56,255 bases of DNA from contig NZ_BNAW01000058.1 in NCBI RefSeq assembly GCF_014654205.1, positions 1 to 56,255 on the forward strand, written 5' to 3'. The notes under the pieces were generated by a model, which saw only the letters and a list, made by a program, of their open reading frames with translations, was not told the DNA's origin and searched no databases. The stretch comes from Amycolatopsis bullii. GTDB taxonomy: Bacteria; Actinomycetota; Actinomycetes; Mycobacteriales; Pseudonocardiaceae. How positions within the stretch are numbered: the stretch's first letter is position 1; each line of letters opens with the position of its first letter. The position numbers were made by a program, and so were the translations under genes. This document shows, in pieces, positions 41,884 to 49,385 of this stretch.

Positions 41884-42150
41884 TCAGACCGCCGCGGCGG
41901 ACCTGGCGAAGGCCGACTCGATGTAGTCGGTCAGGCTGCCGACCGTGCGGAAGACCTCCGGGCCCAGCTCGTCCGGGTCGATCTCGAGGCCGATCGTGTC
42001 CTCGAGGCTCATCAGCAGCTCGATGACGCTGGTGGAGTCGAGCGCCAGGTCCTCGAACAGGCGAAGTTCCGGGGTGACGCCGCCGATCTCCTTGTTGAGC
42101 ACGGCGGACAGGGCGATCTCCAGGTGGGCGACGATCTCGGTGCGGTTCAT
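41884..42150 (-). CDS. Discrete acyl carrier protein (BtrI-like by context)
   Basis: An 88-residue ACP with the phosphopantetheine serine S39 in LALDSTSVIELLMSL and the acidic segment EIDPDELGPEV. ATG at 42150 overlaps the stop of the PLP decarboxylase (ATGA). The order ligase, decarboxylase, ACP matches the BtrJ/BtrK/BtrI set of butirosin, in which the amino acid is loaded on the ACP and decarboxylated there. It is therefore the probable carrier for the amino-acyl unit handled by the rest of this operon. Confidence 0.88.
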   Translation of the reverse strand: MNRTEIVAHLEIALSAVLNKEIGGVTPELRLFEDLALDSTSVIELLMSLEDTIGLEIDPDELGPEVFRTVGSLTDYIESAFARSAAAV

Positions 42151-43457
42151 CTCGGCTCACTTCCCATGCTGTCGGTGATGTCAGTCGTGTCGGGGTGGAA
42201 CAAGTGCTGCTTGCGCAGCAGGTCCGCGGGCTCGTCGCGGTCGCGGACCAGGAAGGCCGCACCGCCGCGCACGAGCACCTCGGCGGGGAACCCGTGGCTG
42301 AGAAACAGCCCGGGCGAGGCCGACGGCCCGTAGGCGCCGGAGTTCAGGACGCCGACCAGGTCGCCGGGGCGCAGGTCGGGCAGTTTCACCTGCTTGAGCA
42401 GGGTGTCGTTGGGCGTGCACAGCGGGCCGGTGACGGTCCACGGGCCCGGCTCGACGGTGTCGTCGGTGTCTTCGCCGGCGGCACGCGGGGTGAGCAGCAC
42501 GGCCGGGAAGTTCCGCTTGACGAACGACCCGATGCCGACGGCGGCCATGTGGTGGTGGGTGCCGCCGTCCGCGATCGCGAACCGCTCCCCCATCGACTCC
42601 TTGACGTACCGGACGCCGAGCACGTAGACCCCGGCGCGCCCGGCCAGGAACCGGCCGGACTCCATGATCAGCCGGGTGGCCGGATGGGCCCGGTGGAAGG
42701 CCTCCAGCATCGGGTTGATCTCGGCGGCCACGTCGGCGGCGGCGAGGTCGTCCTCGCCCTCGAAGTACGCGACCCCGAGCCCGCCGCCGATGTCGACGGC
42801 TTCCAGGCGGATCCCCGTCTCGGCGGCGACCCGCTCGGCCAGGTCGAGGGCGTAGCGCGTGTTCTTGCCGATGACCTCGGCGTCGAGGATGCGCGTGCCC
42901 ATGTAGACCTGGATGCCGGCGACGTCGGCGTGGCGGTACTCCGCCAGCCGCGGCCCGGCCGCGAGGACGTGGGCCTCGTCGATGCCGAACTGGCGGGGCT
43001 TGCCGCCCATGGTGAGCCGGGAGCCGCTGATCGCGCAGGTCGGGTTGATCCGCAGCAGCACCCGCTGCTGTTTCCCGAGCTCGGCACCAAGCCGTTCGAT
43101 GTCGTCGAGCTCGTCGAAGGACTCGCAGACGATGGCGTAGACGCCGGTGTCCAGGCAGGCGCGCAGCTCCTCCTGGCTCTTGCCGGGGCCGAGGAAGATG
43201 ATGTCGCCGGGCCGCGCACCGGCTTTCAGCACGGTCTGCAGCTCCACAATGGACGAAACCTCGGCGCGTGCGCCGCCGTGGTGCAGGGCGGCGAAGACGC
43301 TGATGTTCGGGTTCGCCTTGAGCGAGTAGAACACCTCGATCGCCGGGTGCAGCACCGCGCGCAGGCCGGTGATGGTGGCGTGCAGGACGTCGCCGTCGTA
43401 GACGTACAGCGGCGTGCCGAACCGCTCGGCGAGGTCCTGGTAGTCGATGTCGGTCAT
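42147..43457 (-). CDS. PLP-dependent type III decarboxylase (BtrK-like by context)
   Basis: 436-residue DapDC/ODC-type decarboxylase. PLP lysine K47 in YSLKANP; phosphate-binding DIGGGLGVAYFEG; catalytic Cys region GPLCTPNDTLLKQ; NSGAYGPSASP near the C-terminus. The first 45 residues and the tail (about 405-436) differ from the decarboxylase at 1.4 kb, so the two are not recent duplicates. Start ATG 43457, which overlaps the ATP-grasp gene stop. Placed between an ATP-grasp ligase and an ACP, it most probably decarboxylates an amino acid held as thioester, as BtrK does with glutamyl-BtrI (giving GABA-ACP). An Asp-derived beta-alanyl unit is equally possible. Confidence 0.87.
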   Translation of the reverse strand: MTDIDYQDLAERFGTPLYVYDGDVLHATITGLRAVLHPAIEVFYSLKANPNISVFAALHHGGARAEVSSIVELQTVLKAGARPGDIIFLGPGKSQEELRACLDTGVYAIVCESFDELDDIERLGAELGKQQRVLLRINPTCAISGSRLTMGGKPRQFGIDEAHVLAAGPRLAEYRHADVAGIQVYMGTRILDAEVIGKNTRYALDLAERVAAETGIRLEAVDIGGGLGVAYFEGEDDLAAADVAAEINPMLEAFHRAHPATRLIMESGRFLAGRAGVYVLGVRYVKESMGERFAIADGGTHHHMAAVGIGSFVKRNFPAVLLTPRAAGEDTDDTVEPGPWTVTGPLCTPNDTLLKQVKLPDLRPGDLVGVLNSGAYGPSASPGLFLSHGFPAEVLVRGGAAFLVRDRDEPADLLRKQHLFHPDTTDITDSMGSEPR

Positions 43458-44797
43458 GCGTCCTCTCCTGCCATGGCGGCGAGGCGGCGCTCGGCCTCGG
43501 TCCGGACGGCGAGGGCCTCCTCGGGCGAGTCCCCGACGCAGATCGCGTAGAGCCGGCCGTGGAAGGAGCCTTCGCCGGTGTTCGCGGCGTTGAGCGTCGC
43601 GAAGTTGTTGACCAGCACGCCGGTGTCGCCGGCACCGGTGAAGAACAGGTCGCCGAGCGCGGCTTCGACCTCGGCGAAGGTGTGCTCGCGCTGCAGCTTC
43701 AGCGAGAAGGTCGCCGCGATGGCGTGCCGGCCCTCGGGGATGAACTTCTCGGCGATCCGGCTCTGGTAGGTCGACATGTTGAACCGGGCGTTGATCTCCA
43801 GGCACGGGTAGAGCGTGCCGTCGGCGGCGAGCATCGCGTCGACGCCGACCATCCCGAAGAAGCCTTCGTCGTGCAGTGCCTTGCCGATCTTCTCGACGGC
43901 TTCGGCCAGCTCCCGCGCCGCGACGGGCGGCAGCTCGACCGGGAAGCGGTGGCCCTGGTGCACGCCGTTCTTGAGCACGGCGGCCTTGACCGTCTCGAAG
44001 CGGACGCCGCCGGTGCGGGAGACGACGAACTGGTAGTTGAGGTCCTGGGCGTGCTCGATCCAGGACTCGACGACGAGGTTCGCGGGGGCGTCGGCCCCGC
44101 GGCGCTCGATCAGCCGCAGCAGGCGGTTCGCGCCGCGTTCGTCCTCGACGACGACCATGCCGCGCCCGGAGACGCCGAGCGACTCCTTGACCACGACCCG
44201 GCCGCCCAGCGCCAGCTGCTCGGTGAGGGCGTCCCGCAGCTCGCCGACGGTGTGGATCACCCGGCCGGGCACCTGGCGCAGGCCGAGCGAGTCGACCAGG
44301 CCGCGGCTGAAGACCTTGCCGTTGACCGCCTTGCAGATCTGCGCGGTCGACCCGGCCAGCGGCAGCCCGGACTCCTTGGCCAGTGCCTCTTCCGACGCCG
44401 AAATGCCCAGGGGCATCAGGTAGGTGTTGCCGTCGGCCAGCTCCCGCAGCCTGCCGAGGAGTTCCGGCGAGTTGAGGGCGTCCTCGGTCACCATCGCGTC
44501 CGGGTCGTTGTGCTCGGCGATCAGCGTCGTGCCGTCGGCCGCGCCGATCCGGGCGAGGTAGCCGGCGAACGCGGCGTCCATGGGGGCTTTGAGCACCACC
44601 AGGTCGCCCTCGCCGGCGAGCAGCGCGCCCATCTCCTCCATGCGGTTGACCGTGGCCCCCGCGAACGAGATGCCGGCGCCGGGCAGTTTCGGCTCGCCCA
44701 CCGCCCAGCTGCGTTCCACCTCGAAGTTGTTGACGAAGACGAACCGCGCACCGGCGTCGCCGGTGAGGTCCTTCTTCAGCCGTGCCACGAAATTCAT
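43454..44797 (-). CDS. Pre-ATP-grasp ligase (BtrJ/PGM1-like), amino acid to ACP or peptide
   Basis: 447-residue ligase. The N-terminal pre-ATP-grasp region contains FVFVNNFEVERSW. The ATP-grasp domain (about 170-375) has the nucleotide-binding lysine in VVVKESLGVSGRGMVVV, a glycine-rich loop, and metal ligands in FGMVGVDAML and PCLEINARFNMSTY (E and N). This family includes BtrJ, which loads glutamate on an ACP, and PGM1, which joins a non-protein amino acid to the N-terminus of a ribosomal peptide. Start ATG 44797 overlaps the KAS III stop. With a decarboxylase and ACP downstream the BtrJ role is favoured; the PGM1 role is worth keeping in mind because a ribosomal repeat peptide is encoded 2.8 kb away. 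Confidence 0.85.
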   Translation of the reverse strand: MNFVARLKKDLTGDAGARFVFVNNFEVERSWAVGEPKLPGAGISFAGATVNRMEEMGALLAGEGDLVVLKAPMDAAFAGYLARIGAADGTTLIAEHNDPDAMVTEDALNSPELLGRLRELADGNTYLMPLGISASEEALAKESGLPLAGSTAQICKAVNGKVFSRGLVDSLGLRQVPGRVIHTVGELRDALTEQLALGGRVVVKESLGVSGRGMVVVEDERGANRLLRLIERRGADAPANLVVESWIEHAQDLNYQFVVSRTGGVRFETVKAAVLKNGVHQGHRFPVELPPVAARELAEAVEKIGKALHDEGFFGMVGVDAMLAADGTLYPCLEINARFNMSTYQSRIAEKFIPEGRHAIAATFSLKLQREHTFAEVEAALGDLFFTGAGDTGVLVNNFATLNAANTGEGSFHGRLYAICVGDSPEEALAVRTEAERRLAAMAGEDA

Positions 44798-45753
44798 CCC
44801 TGGTTCCCTTCTCCGATCTCGACGACGGCCGCCGCGAAGGTCGCCCCGAGGCCGGCCGAAGCCAGCAGCACGAGGTCCCCCGGATCGACCCGCCCGTCCG
44901 CGCGCGCCGCCGCCAGGTTGATGAACGGGTCGGAGCTGTAGCAGTGGGCGTACTTCCCGACGTTGTCGAGGAACACGCGGTCCCGCGGCACGCCGAGCGT
45001 GCCGGTGATGCGTTTCCACGACAGCTTGTTGACGTTGTGCGGCAGGATGGCGGCGATGTCCGCGGCCTCGACCCGGGCGTCTTCGAGCGCGTCCTGCATG
45101 ACCTGGGCGAGCGCGTCCGGGTAGACGTGCTTGTACTGCAGCTGCAGGGCTTCGTCGCAGTCGATGCCGCGGTAGAACTGGCCCAGCACGGTCAGCGCGC
45201 GCCCGAGGACGCGGTCGCCGCGCGGGTCCGGGCCGAGCAGCACCGCGGCGGCGCCGTCGCCCTGGATCGTGGTGTCGCGGATGAGGCGGGCCTCGTGCAT
45301 CAGCACCTTGTCGCCGGTGAGCACGAGCACGCGGTCGCCGGGGGCCGCGGTGGCCAGCAGCGAGCGGGCCACGTGCAGGGCGTGGATGCCGACCACGCAG
45401 TTGAGGTGCGACAGGCTGAACGCGGTCGCGCGGTGCAGCCGCAGCCGCGTCCGCACGTCCTCGAGGAGGCCGGGCGTGGCGACGGCGACGTGCTGCATGG
45501 TGTGGGCGTGCACCAGGAACCGGACCGAGCCGCGGTCCGTTCCGGCGAGCACGCGCTCCCCCGCGCCCGCCAGCAGGTCGGCCAGCTCCAGGCCGTCGGC
45601 GACGGCGACGCGGTCCAGGCCCAGGAAGCGGGTGAAGAAACGCAACTGCGTCGCGTCGAGGCCGAGCGGGCCGGCCAGGTCCGCGACCGGCAGGCTCGTC
45701 TCCGGCACGAACGACGCCACCCGTTCCAGCCGGGGTGCTTCGAGCAGGGACAT
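44794..45753 (-). CDS. KAS III-like condensing enzyme with Cys and His intact
   Basis: 319-residue FabH-superfamily enzyme. C119 in FSLSHLNCVVGIHAL, His/Asn in AAILPHNVNKLSWKRI, and KYAHCYSSDPFINLAAA near the C-terminus in place of GNxSAAS. It thus keeps more of the catalytic set than the paralogue at 40.1 kb, which has Asp for His. ATG 45753 has GAGGAGGAA before it. It lies second in the operon, just after the condensation-like gene, and overlaps the ATP-grasp gene. Probably condenses or transfers the amine-bearing acyl group; whether it makes a C-C bond cannot be told from sequence. Confidence 0.83.
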   Translation of the reverse strand: MSLLEAPRLERVASFVPETSLPVADLAGPLGLDATQLRFFTRFLGLDRVAVADGLELADLLAGAGERVLAGTDRGSVRFLVHAHTMQHVAVATPGLLEDVRTRLRLHRATAFSLSHLNCVVGIHALHVARSLLATAAPGDRVLVLTGDKVLMHEARLIRDTTIQGDGAAAVLLGPDPRGDRVLGRALTVLGQFYRGIDCDEALQLQYKHVYPDALAQVMQDALEDARVEAADIAAILPHNVNKLSWKRITGTLGVPRDRVFLDNVGKYAHCYSSDPFINLAAARADGRVDPGDLVLLASAGLGATFAAAVVEIGEGNQG

Positions 45754-45775
45754 GACTTCCTCCTCTTCGTCCGGC

Positions 45776-47353
45776 TCAGCCGCGGGCCGGCACGAGCTCG
45801 TGCGCGAGTGCGGACAGGGGACGGGCGGTGGTGAACGGGACGAGCCCGGCGCTCCAGCCGCGCTCGTGCAGGGCTTCGACCACGCGGGGCAGGCGCAGGA
45901 CGCGCCCGCCCGCGCCGAGGTAGCTGCGGGCCGGGTCGACTTCCCCGAGGCCGTTGACCTCGGCGACAACGTCGACGAGCACCCGCTCGGCGGGCGCGGT
46001 GCCGGTGCGCTCGGGTTCGGCTTCGGACCGGGTCCGCCGCGGCTCCGGCGGGGCGAACCCGATGAGCGCGGCGGCCTCGCTGACGCGCAGGTCGGTGCCG
46101 GGGTCGCGGTGGGCCTCGACGAGCCGGGCGTAGCCGCGCAGGAAGTGTTCGACGGCGTCGGCGTCCATCACCGCGTCCAGGGCCTGCAGAGCGAGGGTGA
46201 TGCCGTCGGCCCATTCGTAGATGCGCAGGTAGCTGTCGGAGCCGGCGCGCGCCCAGTCGGCGGGAGCCGCGTTGACCGCGTACCGGTCGCGTCGGGTGCG
46301 GCACGACCGCGGCGCGTTGTCGAGGAAGTTCAGCTCCGCGGCCACGCGCACGCCCTTCTCGGCGACGAGCTCGTACACGCGGTCGTAGGGCACGTGCGCG
46401 TGCGTCATCGCCTGGCTGACGCGGGTCGCAGACTCCTTGACCACGGCCGAGAACCGCGGATCGCCGCCGAGGTCGGCAACCACCGGCGTCGGGTAGGACA
46501 GGCACGTGACGGTGCCGCCGATGCCGCTGGCGTCCCGCTGGCTGGTGTACATCCGGTGCGCGACCAGCGTCTGCCCGGTGTAGGCGGCGAGCGTGACGGC
46601 ATAGGCGGCCAGGTGGACGGCCGAGGGCCACACGTGTTCGCGCGCCGCGATGGCCCGGGAGGCGGACAGCAGCGACGGGACGGTGAAAGAGGCGCTGTGC
46701 GCGGCCCCGGATGCGTTGCGACGCTTCGAGAAGACGTCGGCGGGGAGTTTCCGGACGACTTCGCGCCAGTGGCCCAGCGCGGGTTCGAGGTCGGCCTCGG
46801 TGCGGCTCTCTTCGAAGCGCGCGAGGTCGACCGGCTGGTGTTCGACCGGGTCCAGCACGGCGGGCCGGCCCTCGGTGCGCGCGGCGAGCAGCTCGTCGAG
46901 CTCGGCGGCGATGCGGTCGAGGGCGACGTCGTCGAAGGCCAGGTGGTTGAAGACCAGGTGCAGCCGGACCAGGCGGCCGCCGGCGGTGACCACGCAGGCC
47001 CGCAGGGGCCACTCGCGGGCCAGGTCGAACGGGGTGCGGGTGAGCCGCGCGATGACGTCCACGGCGTCCTCGGTGGTCGCCTCGACGACCGGCTGCGGCG
47101 ACGGCGGCTGCACGAGCTGGCGCGGCCAGGCGTGCCCGTCGGCCGCAGTGCCGGTCAGGTCGTAGACGGTGCGGAGGACCTCGTGCCGGCGCACCAGGTG
47201 CGTCAGCGCCGTGCGGACGGCCGCGACGGTGCAGCCCGCGGGCAGCGGGTAGCTGGTGCCGATGTGCGCCTCGTGCCGGGACGGCGCCGGCACCCGCAGG
47301 TACCGCAGCAGGTGGTGGTGCTGTCCCCAGCAGAGGTTCGCGCTCTTCGCCAC
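45776..47353 (-). CDS. Free-standing NRPS condensation-domain-like acyltransferase
   Basis: 525-residue protein of the condensation/PapA acyltransferase superfamily, first gene of the long minus-strand operon. The N-terminal half has the family pattern (LRRYxxVP..., VRRHEVLRTVYD) and the active-site motif in the form NHLAFDDVAL (about residues 136-146): the second His and the Asp of HHxxxDG remain, the first His is Asn and Gly is Asp. The C-terminal half keeps the latch-like segment (FLDNAPRSC). The last 70 residues (from about 450) are unassigned. GTG start at 47353 with GGAGG. It probably joins a carrier-bound acyl chain to an amine or alcohol and is a leading candidate for polyketide release, since no TE domain exists. 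Confidence 0.8.
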   Translation of the reverse strand: MAKSANLCWGQHHHLLRYLRVPAPSRHEAHIGTSYPLPAGCTVAAVRTALTHLVRRHEVLRTVYDLTGTAADGHAWPRQLVQPPSPQPVVEATTEDAVDVIARLTRTPFDLAREWPLRACVVTAGGRLVRLHLVFNHLAFDDVALDRIAAELDELLAARTEGRPAVLDPVEHQPVDLARFEESRTEADLEPALGHWREVVRKLPADVFSKRRNASGAAHSASFTVPSLLSASRAIAAREHVWPSAVHLAAYAVTLAAYTGQTLVAHRMYTSQRDASGIGGTVTCLSYPTPVVADLGGDPRFSAVVKESATRVSQAMTHAHVPYDRVYELVAEKGVRVAAELNFLDNAPRSCRTRRDRYAVNAAPADWARAGSDSYLRIYEWADGITLALQALDAVMDADAVEHFLRGYARLVEAHRDPGTDLRVSEAAALIGFAPPEPRRTRSEAEPERTGTAPAERVLVDVVAEVNGLGEVDPARSYLGAGGRVLRLPRVVEALHERGWSAGLVPFTTARPLSALAHELVPARG

Positions 47354-47475
47354 GTGTCCTCCAACCCTGAATCGTCGTACGCCGATGGTGGGCGGCCGCG
47401 GCGCAAATGGTTAGCCCCTGGCGGTGGCACGTTCTCCGTGGCACGAACATGACACCGGGAGGCGAACAGTTTTCC

Positions 47476-47504
47476 TTGACCCGCAACGGTTCGTCGGTGA
47501 ATCT
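47476..47504 (+). promoter_or_regulatory. possible promoter of the repeat-peptide operon
   Basis: TTGACC at 47476-47481, a 17-base spacer, and GAATCT at 47499-47504. The AATCTGGGT overlapping the -10 region (47500-47508) matches the left half of the 29-bp element found at the two window ends, but the TACCCATGT half is missing. Start codon of the peptide is 70 bases downstream. Confidence 0.35.
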
Positions 47505-47573
47505 GGGTTGGCCCCGCCGGAATGCGTTCCGGATCTGCGGGGGAAATCCCATCGAAAAGAATGAGGAGCACCC

Positions 47574-47687
47574 ATGTCGAAGGAAGCCTCGAAGGTCGCC
47601 AGCAAGGTCGCGTCGAAGGTCGCCAGCAAGGAGGCCTCCAAGGAGGCGTCCAAGGAAGCGTCGAAGGTCGCGTCCAAGGAGGCGTGA
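47574..47687 (+). CDS. 37-residue peptide of nine SK(E/V)A tetrapeptide repeats
   Basis: Met followed by nine uninterrupted SKxA units with x = E, V, V, V, E, E, E, V, E. It has nine Ser, nine Lys and no Cys, Thr, Asp or aromatic residue. ATG 47574 has GAGGAG six to seven bases upstream; stop at 47685. Codons vary freely (TCG, AGC, TCC for Ser; GCC, GCG for Ala; GAA, GAG for Glu), so the repeat is kept at the protein level and is not recent slippage DNA. It precedes four GNAT genes, a tricorn protease and a PPTase on the same strand. Possibilities are a multi-core RiPP precursor, a sacrificial scaffold for acylation, or a simple cationic helix. I recognise no family. Too short for routine gene calling. 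Confidence 0.72.
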   Translation: MSKEASKVASKVASKVASKEASKEASKEASKVASKEA

Positions 47688-47844
47688 CGCCGCGGCGGGA
47701 CGGCGGCGCGGGTGCGCCGCCGTCCCGCCGATCACGCGGAGCCACCGCGGGCGCGGCACCGCCACCGGCACACGCCGGCCAGGCGGTGCCGTTCCCGCGG
47801 CTCCCTCTCCACCACCGGCTCCGCCCGCTCGCCCGCCCCAACGT

Positions 47845-47937
47845 CAGGAATGAGTCATTCACTGCATCCCACGCCAGGAATGAGTCATTCACTGCACCGC
47901 ACGCCCGCCGGATGCCAGGAATGGGTCATTCACTGCA
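47845..47937 (+). repeat. Three 22-bp repeats with internal palindrome
   Basis: CAGGAATGAGTCATTCACTGCA at 47845-47866 and 47875-47896, and a one-base variant at 47916-47937. Each contains GAATGAGTCATTC, a near-perfect 13-base palindrome. They lie between the peptide gene and the first GNAT gene, in a 282-bp non-coding stretch. Confidence 0.75.
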
Positions 47938-47969
47938 TCCGCCGTCCGCCCATCAGCCCGGGAGGGGCC

Positions 47970-48503
47970 ATGACCTCGATCGCGCCCGTCGCGCCGCCCG
48001 CCGCCGCACCGGTGGACCGTGCGCTGCCGCACTGGTCGGCCCGCGCCTGCGCGGAGGCCGACCGGACCGCCGTGCTCGCGCTGTTCGCCGACCCCGGCTT
48101 CTTCTTCCGCACCGACCGGCCGGACACGCGGCCCGAGTGGGAGATCCGGCGGCTCCTCGGCGACGACACCCGCGTGCTCTGCGCCGACGGCGAGCCCGTC
48201 GGCCTCTACGCCCTCGAGCACGAAGGCAGCGAACACGGCTGCCACTACGTCCTGCACCTGCGCCTGCGCTCCGACGCCCCCACCCGCTGGTGGCGTGCCG
48301 CCTACCGCGAGATCGTGCGGGCGCTGCGGTGGCGCCACGAGCTGGTGCGGCTGTCGGTCCGGTTCCCCGAGTTCGACCCCGCCGGCCTCGCCTTCGCGCG
48401 GGAAGCGGGCCTCACCGAAGAGGGCACGCTCGCCGGCGTGACCACCCACGAAGGCCGTCGCCGCGGCACGGTCTTCTTCTCGCAGGTTTGGGCGGAGTCA
48501 TGA
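47970..48503 (+). CDS. GNAT-like N-acyltransferase 1
   Basis: 177 residues. Start ATG 47970 with GGAGGGG. The pattern of a GNAT fold is visible: an N-terminal acceptor part (HWSARACAEADRTAVLALFADPGFFF), a central beta strand pair (PVGLYALEHEG, CHYVLHLRLRS), a helix (AAYREIVRALRWRHELVRLSVRF) and a final FAREAGLTEEGTLAG, which is the usual GNAT ending (GF..EG.L). A clear R/QxxGxG/A acyl-CoA loop is missing, so it may use an acyl carrier protein donor or be impaired. First of four coupled GNAT-like genes; the next starts at its stop codon. Donor and acceptor unknown. Confidence 0.75.
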   Translation: MTSIAPVAPPAAAPVDRALPHWSARACAEADRTAVLALFADPGFFFRTDRPDTRPEWEIRRLLGDDTRVLCADGEPVGLYALEHEGSEHGCHYVLHLRLRSDAPTRWWRAAYREIVRALRWRHELVRLSVRFPEFDPAGLAFAREAGLTEEGTLAGVTTHEGRRRGTVFFSQVWAES

Positions 48504-48955
48504 AACTGCGCGGATACCGCGACGCCGACCGCGGGCTGCTGAGCGGGCCGTGGCTCGCCGGTGAGCTGCTCGGGCTGCCCCTCGACGGCTGGCCCGCGCT
48601 CGCCGAGCCGACCGAGGTCCCGCCGCCGGACGGCGACGACGAAGAACTGTGCGTCACCGACGGCGCCTTCGTCCGCTACACGGGCATCGACTGGGTGCAC
48701 CGGCGCGCCCGTGTCGAAATCGGCGTCCACGGCGGACTGTCCGAACTGGACGAATTGCTGGCCGCCGCCGTCGAGCACGGGTTCACCGGGCTGAACCTGC
48801 GCCGCCTGCACGGCTGGGTCACCCCGGCCGCCCGGCCCGGCCCGGCCGCGCTGGCCGCGGCCGGCTTCCGGCGCGAAGCGGTCGTCCCGGCCGCCACCTG
48901 GTTCGACGGCGCACCCGCCGCACGGGAGATCTGGGGGACGATCCGCCATGACTGA
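48500..48955 (+). CDS. GNAT-like protein 2
   Basis: 151 residues; ATG 48500 overlaps the previous stop (ATGA). The layout VRYTGIDWVHRRARVEIGVHG... LDELLAAAVEHGFTGLNLRRLHGWV... LAAAGFRREAVVP follows GNAT strands 4-5, helix 3 and the closing GFxxEA segment. The acyl-CoA pyrophosphate loop (R/QxxGxG/A) is not evident. The first 50 residues are acidic and unassigned. Assigned to the superfamily on pattern and on its place between two other GNAT-like genes; weaker than genes 1 and 4. Confidence 0.65.
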   Translation: MKLRGYRDADRGLLSGPWLAGELLGLPLDGWPALAEPTEVPPPDGDDEELCVTDGAFVRYTGIDWVHRRARVEIGVHGGLSELDELLAAAVEHGFTGLNLRRLHGWVTPAARPGPAALAAAGFRREAVVPAATWFDGAPAAREIWGTIRHD

Positions 48956-49385
48956 GCTCAGGCCGCTTTCACCCGCCGAGGCCGCGCAGGGGCTGCGCCG
49001 CGCGGGTGACGCCGCGCGCGGGTTCCTCGGCACCGACCCGGTGACGCAGAACGACGCCCTGCTCGTGCGCGAGCTCATCCGCCGCGAAGCGCAGGTGTAC
49101 GCCGCCGGCGGCGCGCTGGTCGGCTGCGTGCCGAACCGGGCGCAGCCGCGCCAGGCGTACGTCTCGAGCACGTCCGCCGGCCCGGAGCCGGTGCGCGCGC
49201 TGCTCGGGCACCTCACCACCTACCAGCGCCGGACGTCCTTCGTCGCGCTGGTCCCCGAAGGCGGGGCCGCCGCCTTCCTCGGCGCCGGGTTCGCCCGCGG
49301 CGGCGTGCTGCCCGGCCACCACTACGCCGGCCACGCGTTCCACGACGTGCTGGTCCTGGTGAAGGAGGAGTCATGCCGATCGTGA
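48948..49385 (+). CDS. GNAT-like protein 3 (divergent)
   Basis: 145 residues; ATG 48948 overlaps the previous gene by eight bases. Segments AAGGALVGCVPNRAQPRQAYVSSTSA, LLGHLTTYQRRTSFVALVPEGGAAAFLGAGFARGGVLPGH and HDVLVLVKEES match the second half of a GNAT fold (strand, helix, GFxxxG, last strand). No acyl-CoA loop motif is seen. It may be a divergent acyltransferase or a structural partner of the neighbours. Its stop overlaps the next gene by 13 bases. Confidence 0.6.
   Translation: MTELRPLSPAEAAQGLRRAGDAARGFLGTDPVTQNDALLVRELIRREAQVYAAGGALVGCVPNRAQPRQAYVSSTSAGPEPVRALLGHLTTYQRRTSFVALVPEGGAAAFLGAGFARGGVLPGHHYAGHAFHDVLVLVKEESCRS

Noticed and set aside
47574..47687. Simple slippage repeat with no coding meaning
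   Set aside because: Synonymous codons vary between units while the amino-acid pattern is strict, and the ORF has a good ribosome-binding site and stop.
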